Assembly (NCBI RefSeq): GCF_000463075.2 | Contig: NZ_AVAQ01000049.1 | Coordinates: 84,351 to 148,350, forward strand | Length of the DNA stretch: 64,000 nucleotides | Source of the DNA: Lactiplantibacillus plantarum EGD-AQ4 | GTDB taxonomy: Bacteria; Bacillota; Bacilli; Lactobacillales; Lactobacillaceae | Direction: 5' to 3' | Shown: one piece after another, positions 50,293 to 59,640 of the stretch | How the letters are laid out: the number at the start of each line of letters is the position of its first letter | How positions within the stretch are numbered: the stretch's first letter is position 1 | Position numbers and translations under genes: made by a program | Notes under the pieces: generated by a model | Told to the model about the DNA's origin: nothing | The model's input: the letters and a program-made list of their open reading frames with translations, nothing else | Database searches by the model: none

Positions 50293-51060
50293 ATGGAAAT
50301 TATTCAAAGGCAAAAATATATCCTGGAACAACTTAACAAGAATCAAAACATTCGTATCTCTGACATCAGTGATCAACTTCACATTTCTCGCGAAACCATT
50401 CGAAAAGACATTTACACCTTAGATAATCAGGGACTTGTTCATGCCATCCGGGGAGGTGCCGTCTTGCCTGAGAGCATTAGTGAAACTCGGTATGGCAAAA
50501 GACAACATGAAGAGGTCAACGAAAAAAAGGCAATCGCACAAAGTGCACTCGCTCTCATTCATGATGGAGATTCTATTTTTATCGACTACGGAACTACTGC
50601 ATTTCAAATTGCAGAGGCACTGAAACACAGTAAGCTTAGAAATTTAACTATCACAACAACTTCTTCCTTCGTCGTGAGTGCTTTGCAGTTTAATAAAGAC
50701 ATTCAAATGGTTGTGCTTGGGGGAAGTATGCGAACTAGTGAAGGATCGCTCTCAGGGCCAATTACACTTGCTAATATCCACAATATCTATGCTGATATTG
50801 GTTTCTTTGGTTGTGGAGGTATTAGCTTGCAAGCTGGCATCACCAATCATTACGTTGAAGAAGTCGAGGTTTCTAAGAAGATGATGACTCATTGTCGGAC
50901 TACTGTTGTACTAGCTGACTCTACTAAATTCAAAAGGAATGCTATGTACAAGACCGCTAGTATCAGTAACGTGGATGTATTAATCACTGACAGCAATATA
51001 GATAAAAAGATCGCCAACCAATTCCGTACAGAATCAACTTCTGTAATTATTTCGCATTGA
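50293..51060 (+). CDS. DeoR-family transcriptional regulator
   Basis: 255-residue repressor. The N-terminal DeoR helix-turn-helix (IRISDISDQLHISRETIRKD) and the C-terminal sugar-phosphate sensor fold (SIFIDYGTTAFQIAEAL, VVLGGSMR, VVLADSTKF) are complete. It is divergent from the gat-type PTS operon and directly upstream of phosphoketolase, with shared TTTGCAA motifs. It likely responds to a ketose or polyol phosphate made by the operon. Confidence 0.9.
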   Translation: MEIIQRQKYILEQLNKNQNIRISDISDQLHISRETIRKDIYTLDNQGLVHAIRGGAVLPESISETRYGKRQHEEVNEKKAIAQSALALIHDGDSIFIDYGTTAFQIAEALKHSKLRNLTITTTSSFVVSALQFNKDIQMVVLGGSMRTSEGSLSGPITLANIHNIYADIGFFGCGGISLQAGITNHYVEEVEVSKKMMTHCRTTVVLADSTKFKRNAMYKTASISNVDVLITDSNIDKKIANQFRTESTSVIISH

Positions 51061-51064
51061 TTCA

Positions 51065-51165
51065 ATTTGCAAATAGATAGATAAGGGCTTGACTTTAAAA
51101 AAGAAAACGCTATCATAATAACCGTAATGATAAATAAAACAAACATTTGCAAAGGAGTTGCAAAA
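51065..51165 (+). promoter_or_regulatory. Phosphoketolase promoter with cre and TTTGCAA motifs
   Basis: TTGACT (51089-51094), 16-base spacer, TATCAT (51111-51116). AGAAAACGCTATCA (51102-51115) fits cre and overlaps the -10. ATTTGCAAAT (51065-51074) is a perfect palindrome, and ATTTGCAAAG and GTTGCAAAA flank the ribosome site AAAGGAG. Confidence 0.7.
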
Positions 51166-51167
51166 TA

Positions 51168-53558
51168 ATGAGTGAAGCAATTAAATCCAAATCGGTTGAT
51201 TACTCTTCAGATGAATACTTAAAGCGTGTTGATGAATACTGGCGCGCGGCAAACTACATCTCAGTTGGTCAACTCTATCTGTTGAACAATCCACTACTCC
51301 AGGAACCTTTAAAGGCAACTGATGTTAAAGTCCATCCAATCGGCCACTGGGGCACGATTGCGGGCCAAAACTTTATCTATGCTCATTTGAACCGGGCAAT
51401 CAATAAGTATGGACTCAACATGTTCTACATCGAAGGTCCCGGTCATGGTGGTCAAGTCATGGTCTCAAACTCCTACTTAGATGGAACTTACACTGAAACC
51501 TATCCTAAGATCACACAAGATAAGGCTGGGATGAAGCGCCTATTCAAACAGTTCTCATTCCCAGGTGGAGTTGCTTCCCATGCCGATCCTAAGACACCAG
51601 GTTCAATCCACGAAGGTGGCGAACTTGGTTACTCAATCTTGCATGGTGCTGGTGCGGTACTTGATAACCCTGGCTTAATTGCGGCAACGGTTGTTGGTGA
51701 TGGTGAATCCGAAACTGGCCCATTGGCAACTTCTTGGCAAGTTAACAAGTTTCTTAATCCGATTACTGATGGGACCGTCTTACCAATCTTGAACTTAAAC
51801 GGCTTTAAGATTTCTAACCCAACGGTGCTTTCACGTGAATCACATGAAGAATTAGAAGACTACTTCAAAGGTCTCGGCTGGGATCCACACTTTGTTGAAG
51901 GAACGGATCCTGCCAAGATGCATCACCTCATGGCCGAAGAATTGGATAAAGTCATTGAAGAAATCCACGCAATTCGTCAGAATGCCAAGGATAACAATGA
52001 TGAATCTCGTCCTAAATGGCCAATGATCGTCTTCCGGGCACCTAAAGGCTGGACTGGCCCTAAGAGCTGGGACGGCGAACCTATTGAAGGCTCATTCCGG
52101 GCACACCAAATTCCAATCCCTGTCGACCGTAACCATATGGAACACGCCGACAAGCTCGTTGACTGGCTCAAGTCATATAAGCCAGAAGAATTATTTGATG
52201 AAAACGGAACGTTAAAACCAGAAATTGCGGCAATTATTCCTGAAGGCCAAGCACGAATGGCAGCCAACCCTGTTACTAACGGTGGTAAGTTAACCAAAGA
52301 TTTAATCACTCCAAATATCGACGATTATGCTTTAGATAACAAGGATCACGGTAAGGAAGATGGCTCAGATATGACTGAGCTTGGTAAGTACATCCGTGAT
52401 TTGATCAAATTAAATAAAGATAACAAGAACTTCCGTGGTTGGGGTCCTGACGAAACCTTATCTAACAAATTAGGCGCTGCCTTTGAAGATACCAAGCGGC
52501 AATGGATGGAACCAATCCATGAACCTAACGATGCTTTATTGGCCCCTCAAGGTCGGATTATTGATTCCATGTTGTCAGAACACATGGACGAAGGGATGTT
52601 GGAAGCTTACAACTTAACTGGTCGTTACGGTTTCTTTGCAAGTTACGAATCGTTCTTACGCGTCGTGGATTCAATGTTGACGCAACATTTCAAGTGGTTA
52701 CGGAATTCTCACGAAGAGACACCATGGCGGGCAGATGTGCCTTCATTGAACGTGATTGCCTCATCAACAGCCTTCCAGCAAGACCATAATGGGTATTCCC
52801 ATCAAGATCCAGGCATCATTTCACATTTAGCCGAAAAGAAGACTGAATATGTGCGCGCTTATCTTCCAGGTGATGCTAATACTTTGATTGCAACCTTTGA
52901 CAAGGCAATCCAAAGTAAGCAATTAATCAACTTGATTATTGCCAGCAAGCACCCTCGTCCACAATGGTTCACGATGGACGAAGCTAAACACTTAGTTCGT
53001 GATGGTCTGGGTGTCATTGACTGGGCAAGCACTGATAACGGTGAAGAACCAGATGTCGTCTTTGCAACTGCTGGCTCCGAACCAACAACCGAAAGTTTGG
53101 CTGCGGTTTCAATCCTGCATGCACGCTTCCCTGAAATGAAGATTCGCTTCATTAACGTTGTCGATCTTCTGAAGTTGAAGAAGGACGATCCACGAGGCTT
53201 ATCTGATGCCGAATTTGACGCCTTCTTCACTAAAGACAAGCCAGTCATCTTCGCATACCATGCCTACGATGACTTAGTAAAGACACTCTTCTTCGATCGT
53301 CATAACCACAACTTACATGTTCATGGTTATCGTGAAGAAGGAGACATCACCACTCCATTCGACATGCGTGTTCGTAATGAACTTGACCGGTTCCACTTAG
53401 TCAAAGCTGCATTATTAGCAACTCCTGCTTATGCCGAAAAAGGTGCGCATGTCATTCAAGAAATGAACGACATCTTAGACAAGCATCATGACTATATCCG
53501 TGCTGAAGGTACTGATATTCCAGAAGTTGAAAACTGGAAATGGACGCCACTGAAGTAA
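51168..53558 (+). CDS. xpk: Phosphoketolase (xylulose-5-phosphate/fructose-6-phosphate)
   Basis: 796-residue TPP enzyme that splits xylulose-5-phosphate to acetyl phosphate and glyceraldehyde-3-phosphate, the key step of heterofermentative pentose use. [38 protein letters not shown] and the TPP motif [16 protein letters not shown] are present; length is normal. ATG 51168 follows AAAGGAG; a TTG start 21 bases earlier is rejected. It has its own promoter and terminator and lies downstream of the DeoR gene. In this place it is likely a pathway-specific copy induced with the polyol genes. Confidence 0.95.
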   Translation: MSEAIKSKSVDYSSDEYLKRVDEYWRAANYISVGQLYLLNNPLLQEPLKATDVKVHPIGHWGTIAGQNFIYAHLNRAINKYGLNMFYIEGPGHGGQVMVSNSYLDGTYTETYPKITQDKAGMKRLFKQFSFPGGVASHADPKTPGSIHEGGELGYSILHGAGAVLDNPGLIAATVVGDGESETGPLATSWQVNKFLNPITDGTVLPILNLNGFKISNPTVLSRESHEELEDYFKGLGWDPHFVEGTDPAKMHHLMAEELDKVIEEIHAIRQNAKDNNDESRPKWPMIVFRAPKGWTGPKSWDGEPIEGSFRAHQIPIPVDRNHMEHADKLVDWLKSYKPEELFDENGTLKPEIAAIIPEGQARMAANPVTNGGKLTKDLITPNIDDYALDNKDHGKEDGSDMTELGKYIRDLIKLNKDNKNFRGWGPDETLSNKLGAAFEDTKRQWMEPIHEPNDALLAPQGRIIDSMLSEHMDEGMLEAYNLTGRYGFFASYESFLRVVDSMLTQHFKWLRNSHEETPWRADVPSLNVIASSTAFQQDHNGYSHQDPGIISHLAEKKTEYVRAYLPGDANTLIATFDKAIQSKQLINLIIASKHPRPQWFTMDEAKHLVRDGLGVIDWASTDNGEEPDVVFATAGSEPTTESLAAVSILHARFPEMKIRFINVVDLLKLKKDDPRGLSDAEFDAFFTKDKPVIFAYHAYDDLVKTLFFDRHNHNLHVHGYREEGDITTPFDMRVRNELDRFHLVKAALLATPAYAEKGAHVIQEMNDILDKHHDYIRAEGTDIPEVENWKWTPLK

Positions 53559-53578
53559 CAAGTAGTCAACAATAAGAC

Positions 53579-53622
53579 TTAAAAGAACCTCCCAAGTTGT
53601 ATGACTTGGGAGGTTCTTTTCT
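53579..53622 (+). terminator. Terminator of phosphoketolase
   Basis: Perfect stem AAAAGAACCTCCCAAG (53581-53596) / CTTGGGAGGTTCTTTT (53605-53620). The 200 bases that follow contain no gene. Confidence 0.92.
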
Positions 53623-53817
53623 CTATCCCCCAACTTTCTAGATTCATTGTCTGCCGCTTGCTATTTCCAGCCAACGATTGTGCAACTTCTAATTCAAACC
53701 CGCTTTCATCCAGACGGTCATTTCGCCCTCAACATTGATCCCCGTTGATTATTCCTATTCCACTCAAACTATGCTATTGTAGCGTTAGCATAAGAGAAAT
53801 ATGATAGGAGTCCAAAC

Positions 53818-54639
53818 ATGAGTATCGTAAACACAGTTGAAGAAGCTTACTCCTCGCTTTCGCGGCAAGAGCGCAAGGTGGCATTAAAAGTCATTCAGGA
53901 ACCAAAGCAAGTCCAGAAAATGACCATCTCGAGTCTTGCTAAGGACGCGGACGTGAGTAATGCAACCATCACCCGCTTTGTGAAAAAAATGGGGTGTGAG
54001 AGTTTCTATGCTTTTAAAATCTTGTTAGCAGAAAGTCCTAGCAATCCAGTCGCGACTGCCAGCACCCAGGATACCGTTGCAGATCAAGTCTATAGTTATT
54101 ATCAAAAAATTCTCAGTGGAACCCGTGAGCGGCTTGATTCTGACAACCTTCACGCTGCCGTCGATTTAATCTCCAAGGCGCGACGGGTTTATCTGTATGG
54201 CTTAGGCAGTTCGGGCTATACAGCTCAAGAAATGACTCAACGCCTGATTCGGATGGGCATCGCCGCCTTTTCCATGACGGATACCCATATCATGTACATT
54301 AGCGGGGGTATTATGCAACCAGGCGATGTGATCTTGGCCATCTCACTTACTGGTGAAACCATCGAAGTAAACAGCTCAGTCGCATTAGCGAAGAAGAAAC
54401 ACGCGCAGGTCATCGCCATTACCTCCGATGAACAGAGTCGGTTGGCCGAACTCAGTGACCTCACTTTGCTAGTAAAAAACAGCAAGTTTGTGAACAACTC
54501 GCGCTTTGTTAACTCCCAATTTGCCATTACCTATGAACTGGATATCATTGCCGCAATGCTGCTTGAGAACGCTCAGTACCGCGACCAAATGAACCATACG
54601 ATTGATTTGATTACGGATAATAAATTCGGTAAACACTAA
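53818..54639 (+). CDS. RpiR-family transcriptional regulator
   Basis: 273-residue regulator. N-terminal helix-turn-helix (MTISSLAKDADVSNATITRF) and a C-terminal SIS domain (VYLYGLGSSGYTAQEM, AISLTGETIEV). RpiR proteins sense sugar phosphates and often control sialic acid or amino-sugar genes. It converges on the leftward operon of esterases and transporters next to nanAEK, and is the only local candidate regulator for that region. AGGAG precedes the ATG. Confidence 0.9.
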   Translation: MSIVNTVEEAYSSLSRQERKVALKVIQEPKQVQKMTISSLAKDADVSNATITRFVKKMGCESFYAFKILLAESPSNPVATASTQDTVADQVYSYYQKILSGTRERLDSDNLHAAVDLISKARRVYLYGLGSSGYTAQEMTQRLIRMGIAAFSMTDTHIMYISGGIMQPGDVILAISLTGETIEVNSSVALAKKKHAQVIAITSDEQSRLAELSDLTLLVKNSKFVNNSRFVNSQFAITYELDIIAAMLLENAQYRDQMNHTIDLITDNKFGKH

Positions 54640-54671
54640 AAAATGAGCCGCCGTTAAGGGGCTCATTTTAA
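54638..54671. terminator. Bidirectional terminator
   Basis: Stem AAAATGAGCC (54640-54649) / GGCTCATTTT (54660-54669), between the convergent rpiR and yueI-like genes. Confidence 0.85.
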
Positions 54672-55079
54672 TTACGGTTGGACAATGTTAGGACACCGTT
54701 GCTGTGCATCAATTGTTTCTCGATCAATAGCGTGATCCGTACATAATATGATGGCACTACTGTCAGCGGTGTGGTGATAAAACTGACTATTCTTGATTGC
54801 AAAGCGGACCTGTTGCTGATTGGCTAACCGAATATAGCGTCCCATAACGTCCATATCTAGTTGTGCGTGCAGTAACAATTGATAGGTAATTGGATTTTTG
54901 AATAGCGCTATCAGTGCTGGGGTAAAATCATAGCGTAGCGCTTGCTCAAACGTTATGCGCAGTTCAATTCGTTCATAGAATGTTCCCAGATAACGATGCT
55001 GTTCATCTGGATTCAGGACCGGCAAACCGAACATCGCATTTTGAAGACGGGCATCTAAGTCATTTTGCTCGCGTTGCAT
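54672..55079 (-). CDS. YueI-family protein (DUF1694)
   Basis: 135 residues resembling YueI of Bacillus and lactobacilli, with the N-terminal HRYLGTFYERIEL segment typical of that family. Function unknown. AGGTGAG precedes the ATG. It is last in the leftward operon, 12 bases after the second esterase gene. No membrane segment or catalytic motif is visible. Confidence 0.7.
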   Translation of the reverse strand: MQREQNDLDARLQNAMFGLPVLNPDEQHRYLGTFYERIELRITFEQALRYDFTPALIALFKNPITYQLLLHAQLDMDVMGRYIRLANQQQVRFAIKNSQFYHHTADSSAIILCTDHAIDRETIDAQQRCPNIVQP

Positions 55080-55091
55080 CTACTCACCTAC

Positions 55092-55928
55092 TTACTTCAG
55101 ATTGACATGTGTTAGGCCCAGCATCTCACTCAGCCAAGTCAAGACTAACGGCACCCATTCTGCGGCTCGGACTTCAATATCTTCCGGATAATTGTAGCGA
55201 CTCGTCTCTACCGTACTCAAACATAGCCCGTGCTTACCATGTGTGAACGTATGAATCTCGTAATCAACGCCATGTTGCGCTAGAGCAGTTGCATATAGCA
55301 GACTATTATACGGCGGGACAACAGCATCCGCACACGTATTCCAAATAAAAGTTGGCGGAGTTGCTGCCGTCACCAATTTTTGAGTCGCCCAATAGCGTTC
55401 ATCTGGACTAATCTTAGCTGCCTCATCCCGAGTCGTTGGAAAACCAGCCGCTAAGTCAATAACCGGATAGCCCAAGACTTGCAACGTTGAGGCTAACGGT
55501 TTCGAACCAAAGCCGTGTTCCCGTAGATAGAGTTCATCTTTGCCGAACACGCTAGTTAATGCCGCAACGTGTGCCCCGGCTGAAAAGCCCATGAGGACTG
55601 TTTTGTGAGCATCCCCATAATGCTTAGGGCCTTGATCTTGTGCATATCGTAAAGCTGTCAGGCCAACGTCAATCGCATTGGGGTAAATCGGACCGCGATC
55701 TAACAAATTATAATCGACGACTACAGTCTGATAGCCTTGGGCACTAAATGCTAGCGCAATTGGTTCCGCTTCTCGTTCAGTCATCTGAACAAAGCCACTA
55801 CCGGGGAAGATTAAAATGATGGGCCACTGACGCGGATCAGCATCTTCTTTTAACTGCGCTTTCCAATAGCAAGTTAACTTGAATTCAAACCCCCGGGGTG
55901 TCACTAGTGAGACTTGCTCATATTTCAT
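55092..55928 (-). CDS. Alpha/beta-hydrolase, acetyl-esterase-like (tandem copy 2)
   Basis: 278-residue hydrolase of the BD-FAE/acetyl xylan esterase-like group. The oxyanion region is FPGSGFVQMTERE, the nucleophile elbow GFSAGAHVAAL, and the terminal His is in HGKHGL. ATG 55926-55928 follows AGGTGG; the longer frame enters the neighbour gene. No signal peptide, so it acts on imported esters. It is paralogous to the gene 13 bases upstream (same length, same motifs). It may remove O-acetyl groups from an imported sugar such as a sialic acid. Confidence 0.85.
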   Translation of the reverse strand: MKYEQVSLVTPRGFEFKLTCYWKAQLKEDADPRQWPIILIFPGSGFVQMTEREAEPIALAFSAQGYQTVVVDYNLLDRGPIYPNAIDVGLTALRYAQDQGPKHYGDAHKTVLMGFSAGAHVAALTSVFGKDELYLREHGFGSKPLASTLQVLGYPVIDLAAGFPTTRDEAAKISPDERYWATQKLVTAATPPTFIWNTCADAVVPPYNSLLYATALAQHGVDYEIHTFTHGKHGLCLSTVETSRYNYPEDIEVRAAEWVPLVLTWLSEMLGLTHVNLK

Positions 55929-55941
55929 TTTGATCCACCTC

Positions 55942-56778
55942 CTATATTTCGGTTGGATTCTGACTGGCATACTGCGTACGAAGCCAGCGCAGCATCATTG
56001 GAAACCAGTTCTGAACTTGAGGTGCCAAATCTTCGGGATGGCAATATCGTGAATCTGCCAAATCACCGAAAGCCAATCCATGAACACCCGAGGCATAAAT
56101 ATGACTTTCAAACGGAATGTCATGCTCAACTAATGCATTCAAATATTGAATACTGTTAATGACCGGAACAAGTTCATCAGTCCGTGTTGCCCAGATAAAA
56201 GTCGGCGGCGTTTGGGCAGTCACTAGTCTCTGAGCATGCCAGTATGTCTCATCCGTCGTAACCGCCATTAAATCAGCATGATTAGTTGGAAAGCCCAGGG
56301 TCAAGTCAATCACTGGGTAACTGAGAACTTGTGCAAATGGCAATATACTTTCAGACTTAAATCCATGCTGTTGTAAGAAATCAGTCCGTGCACCTAGAGC
56401 CGTCATTACCGCAACCAAGTGTCCACCCGCAGAAAATCCAACTGCGGTAATATGGTGCGGGTCAGCGTGCCACTCCTGAGCATGTTGTTGTGCATAGCTT
56501 AGAGCAGTTAACCCAATCGTCGCCGCTGTCGGATAAAACGGCCCGTCCGCGGTTAAATTATACTTAACGACAATTGCCTGATATCCTTTGGCCAAGAACT
56601 TGAGTGCCACAGCTTCCACTTCACGTTCAGAATAACCGGCAAAACCACCACCTGGAAATATCAAGGCCAGTGGCCACCGGCGTTCGTCTGGAAATAACGT
56701 AAATTGGTCACGCTGGTAACACCACATCGTAAACGGCTCACCTTCTGGCGTGTGTAACGCCAATGTTTCAAGCTTCAT
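55942..56778 (-). CDS. Alpha/beta-hydrolase, acetyl-esterase-like (tandem copy 1)
   Basis: 278 residues, the same family as its downstream neighbour. FPGGGFAGYSERE, GFSAGGHLVAVM and SGVHGLAFG mark oxyanion hole, nucleophile Ser and catalytic His. GGGGGG/AAAGGGG precedes the ATG. No signal peptide. The pair looks like a tandem duplication within the operon downstream of the sodium symporter, so they may act on different acyl positions of the imported substrate. Role inferred. Confidence 0.85.
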   Translation of the reverse strand: MKLETLALHTPEGEPFTMWCYQRDQFTLFPDERRWPLALIFPGGGFAGYSEREVEAVALKFLAKGYQAIVVKYNLTADGPFYPTAATIGLTALSYAQQHAQEWHADPHHITAVGFSAGGHLVAVMTALGARTDFLQQHGFKSESILPFAQVLSYPVIDLTLGFPTNHADLMAVTTDETYWHAQRLVTAQTPPTFIWATRTDELVPVINSIQYLNALVEHDIPFESHIYASGVHGLAFGDLADSRYCHPEDLAPQVQNWFPMMLRWLRTQYASQNPTEI

Positions 56779-56828
56779 ACCATGGACCCCCCTTTTAAAT
56801 TCATCGATTTGTCGTTGATACGAACCAT

Positions 56829-56870
56829 GAAGACTCGACTATCTCCCAATATTGAGATAATCGAGTCTTC
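56829..56870. repeat. Intercistronic stem-loop
   Basis: Perfect arms GAAGACTCGA (56829-56838) / TCGAGTCTTC (56861-56870) with a further TATCTC/GAGATA inner stem. No T tract on either strand. It separates the symporter gene from the esterases and may mark mRNA processing. Confidence 0.65.
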
Positions 56871-56926
56871 GGCTTTAATAGCCGTCAGTTAGTTTCATCT
56901 GAAACAATGATTCATCTCACTGACTA

Positions 56927-58432
56927 CTATTTCTTAGTATAAGCTTCATTGATCGTTGATACTGTCAGACCAGTCACATCATGGTTATGGCTTGGGAATA
57001 ACAAGCTGATAACGTAACTTAGAATGAAGGATGAAATAAACGCAACACAGGCAACCAATAACGAAGAGATATTCATTGCTTGTACCCAGAATGATAATCC
57101 CACACTCAAGACTAATCCAGTTAAGACACCGACCGTATTAGCGCGCTTAGTGAAGATCCCAACTGCAAAGATTCCGGCAATCGGCACACCGAAAATACCA
57201 GTAACCGATAAGAAGAGGTTCCAAATCTGTGAAGCATTACCCATCAAGAGATAAATAGCAACTGCAAGTCCTAATAAACCTGCCAGAATAATGATGCCAC
57301 GGGCCAATGTCACGTCATTACTGTTCTTGAACTTGTCGTTAAAGAACCGTTGTTTGAAGTCGGTAATCACACATGACGAAATCGCGTTCAAGCTTGAAGC
57401 GATCGTTGATTGAGCCGCTGCAAAGATCCCAGCAATCACTAAACCGGCAACCCCAGCTGGCATTTGCGTAATCACAAAGTATGGAACAACAGCACTAGTG
57501 TTAAATCCAGCTGGTAAGCTGGCACTATGTTGATAGAAACTGTATAAAATCGTTCCCATTCCGAAGAATAGCGGAATCGTGATCAGTGCTAGCCAACCAT
57601 TGGTATACATCGATTTGTTGGTATCTTTGATCGTCGCAGTCGTCTGGTAACGTTGTACAACGTCTTGACTACCAGTGTATTGATAGAGACTGTTGAAAAT
57701 TTGACCAGCTAAGATCAATGGGACGAATTTGGATAAATCACCGATATTGAAATCATTACCAGAAATGAATTTGTGATTCGTCACAACATCGTTGACGACC
57801 GTACCAAAGCCACCTTTGATGTAGAACACACCGAGTACACAGATCAACAAGGCACTCCCCAGTAGCAAGAAGCCCTGAATAACATCGCTCCAGATAACCC
57901 CTTCGATCCCCCCTAAGAAGGTATAGAGGATACACAAACCACCGACGACGATGGCAATCAAGATCGGATTGATATTAGAAACTGAAGTAATTGCGATAAT
58001 TGGTAGGTAAATAACAATTGCCACACGACTAATATGATATAAGACGAATAACAAACTACTGATGGCCCGCATTACTGGGCTAAAGCGTTCTTCCAAATAT
58101 TCATACGCCGTCGTTACCTTCAACTTACGGAAGAACGGAATATAGAACTTAATTAAGATAGGAATAATGATTAAAATTGAAAAACTTCCGATAGCGTACG
58201 CCCAATCACTTAAAAAGGCTTGTTCAGGCGTCGACATAAATGTAATCGCACTTAACGTTGTTGCATAAATACTGAACCCGGCTGCCCATGCTGGAATATG
58301 GCCTTCCGCTTTAAAGAACGAATCCGTATTTTTACTAGCTTTTCTAGTAAAATACGCGCCAACACCCAGCATTGCTAATAAATAAGCTCCTAACACAATC
58401 CAATTTAGAGCTCCAAATCCAACTTTACTCAT
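56927..58432 (-). CDS. Sodium:solute symporter (SSS family)
   Basis: 501-residue transporter with about 13 membrane segments. GAYFTRKASKNTDSFFKAEG after the first segment and FAAAQSTIASSLNAISS are SSS signatures. In a locus with nanA, nanK and nanE it could be a sialic acid carrier of the SiaT type, but SSS proteins carry many solutes. The start overlaps the antiporter stop by four bases (ATGA), with GAGG inside that gene, so the two are made in step. Substrate inferred. Confidence 0.87.
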   Translation of the reverse strand: MSKVGFGALNWIVLGAYLLAMLGVGAYFTRKASKNTDSFFKAEGHIPAWAAGFSIYATTLSAITFMSTPEQAFLSDWAYAIGSFSILIIIPILIKFYIPFFRKLKVTTAYEYLEERFSPVMRAISSLLFVLYHISRVAIVIYLPIIAITSVSNINPILIAIVVGGLCILYTFLGGIEGVIWSDVIQGFLLLGSALLICVLGVFYIKGGFGTVVNDVVTNHKFISGNDFNIGDLSKFVPLILAGQIFNSLYQYTGSQDVVQRYQTTATIKDTNKSMYTNGWLALITIPLFFGMGTILYSFYQHSASLPAGFNTSAVVPYFVITQMPAGVAGLVIAGIFAAAQSTIASSLNAISSCVITDFKQRFFNDKFKNSNDVTLARGIIILAGLLGLAVAIYLLMGNASQIWNLFLSVTGIFGVPIAGIFAVGIFTKRANTVGVLTGLVLSVGLSFWVQAMNISSLLVACVAFISSFILSYVISLLFPSHNHDVTGLTVSTINEAYTKK

Positions 58433-59625
58433 GATTTCGCCTCACTTGTTTTATTTAATTGAATCCCTGATACCACACGCTTACCACGTTGAATAAATAC
58501 CTTGAGCATTGATGGTGCAATGAGTGTTGCCATGACAGTTACCACGATCATTGCCGTGTAATGGTTATGGTCGATCAGACCAGCAGAGACGGCAACATTT
58601 GCAACAACCAATGCCATCTCACCACGTGAAACCATCCCGGCCCCGACAATATTGGCCTCATTCCAAGTCAATCCAAATAATTTACCACCGATTGCACCAC
58701 CAAGTTGTTTCCCTAAGACGGCAACAAATAGCAATAGCCCAATAAATAGAAGATCATTTTGCATGCCCTTAAATGTAATTTCGAGTCCGATGCTGACGAA
58801 AAACACTGGAATAAAAACGGCATAACCAATCGGTTCAATCTTAGCGGCCAATTGTTTCTTAAAGTCGGTCTCTGAAATTGCAAGACCCGCAATATAGGCC
58901 CCTAACACGTCACTCATTCCCATCTCAACTGCTAAGAATGCAAACCCAAAGCAAAGGATTAACGCGCCCGTCGTCACATTCTCAGAAGATTGAATTTTGC
59001 TTGCCATCTTTAAAAAGACTGGAACGAGCCATTTAGCCAATGCGATTGCAATCACAAAGAACAATACTTTAGGAAGGACCATGCCAATAATCGATGAATT
59101 TTGCGTACTGGCAGTTCCAAACAAACTCGTACTGATTCCTAATAAAACGACGCAGATAATATCATCCGCAACCGCAGCGCCTAAAATGATGGCCCCTTCA
59201 CGTGTGTTTAGGTACGACATTTCCTTAAGTACTTGTACGGTGATGCTGACCGAAGTGGCACTCAGAATTAATCCCAAGAAAAGCGCCGTTTTTAACGAGA
59301 AATCAAACATGCCCACACACAGGAGAACGGCTGCCGCAGTTGGAAAAATTACACCTAACGTTGCAACGGTCAATGCGGGTTTCCAGTAATGGAATAATTG
59401 TTTTAAATCCCCTTCGAGTCCCGCAATAAACATCAGAATAATGACACCGATTTCTGCAAAATAATGAATAAACGTGCCATACGTCAATATATGAAAGACG
59501 GCTGGTCCGGCTAATACACCAACCAACAATTCACCAATCACAGTTGGTAATTTAAATCTATTAGCCAGATGTGCACCCAACTTGGTCAGCACTAAAATTA
59601 AAACCAATTGCAAAAGATAATTCAT
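58429..59625 (-). CDS. CPA2-family Na+/H+ antiporter (NapA/KefB type)
   Basis: 398-residue membrane protein with about 12 segments. The GELLVGVLAGP N-terminal signature and the two adjacent acidic residues Asp154-Asp155 (AAVADDIICVV) mark electrogenic Na+/H+ exchangers of CPA2. No C-terminal TrkA domain. GAGG precedes the ATG. It lies 15 bases after the epimerase gene and overlaps the symporter by four bases. It likely expels the sodium that enters with the symporter substrate. Confidence 0.87.
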   Translation of the reverse strand: MNYLLQLVLILVLTKLGAHLANRFKLPTVIGELLVGVLAGPAVFHILTYGTFIHYFAEIGVIILMFIAGLEGDLKQLFHYWKPALTVATLGVIFPTAAAVLLCVGMFDFSLKTALFLGLILSATSVSITVQVLKEMSYLNTREGAIILGAAVADDIICVVLLGISTSLFGTASTQNSSIIGMVLPKVLFFVIAIALAKWLVPVFLKMASKIQSSENVTTGALILCFGFAFLAVEMGMSDVLGAYIAGLAISETDFKKQLAAKIEPIGYAVFIPVFFVSIGLEITFKGMQNDLLFIGLLLFVAVLGKQLGGAIGGKLFGLTWNEANIVGAGMVSRGEMALVVANVAVSAGLIDHNHYTAMIVVTVMATLIAPSMLKVFIQRGKRVVSGIQLNKTSEAKS

Positions 59626-59640
59626 ATTGATTGAACCTCG

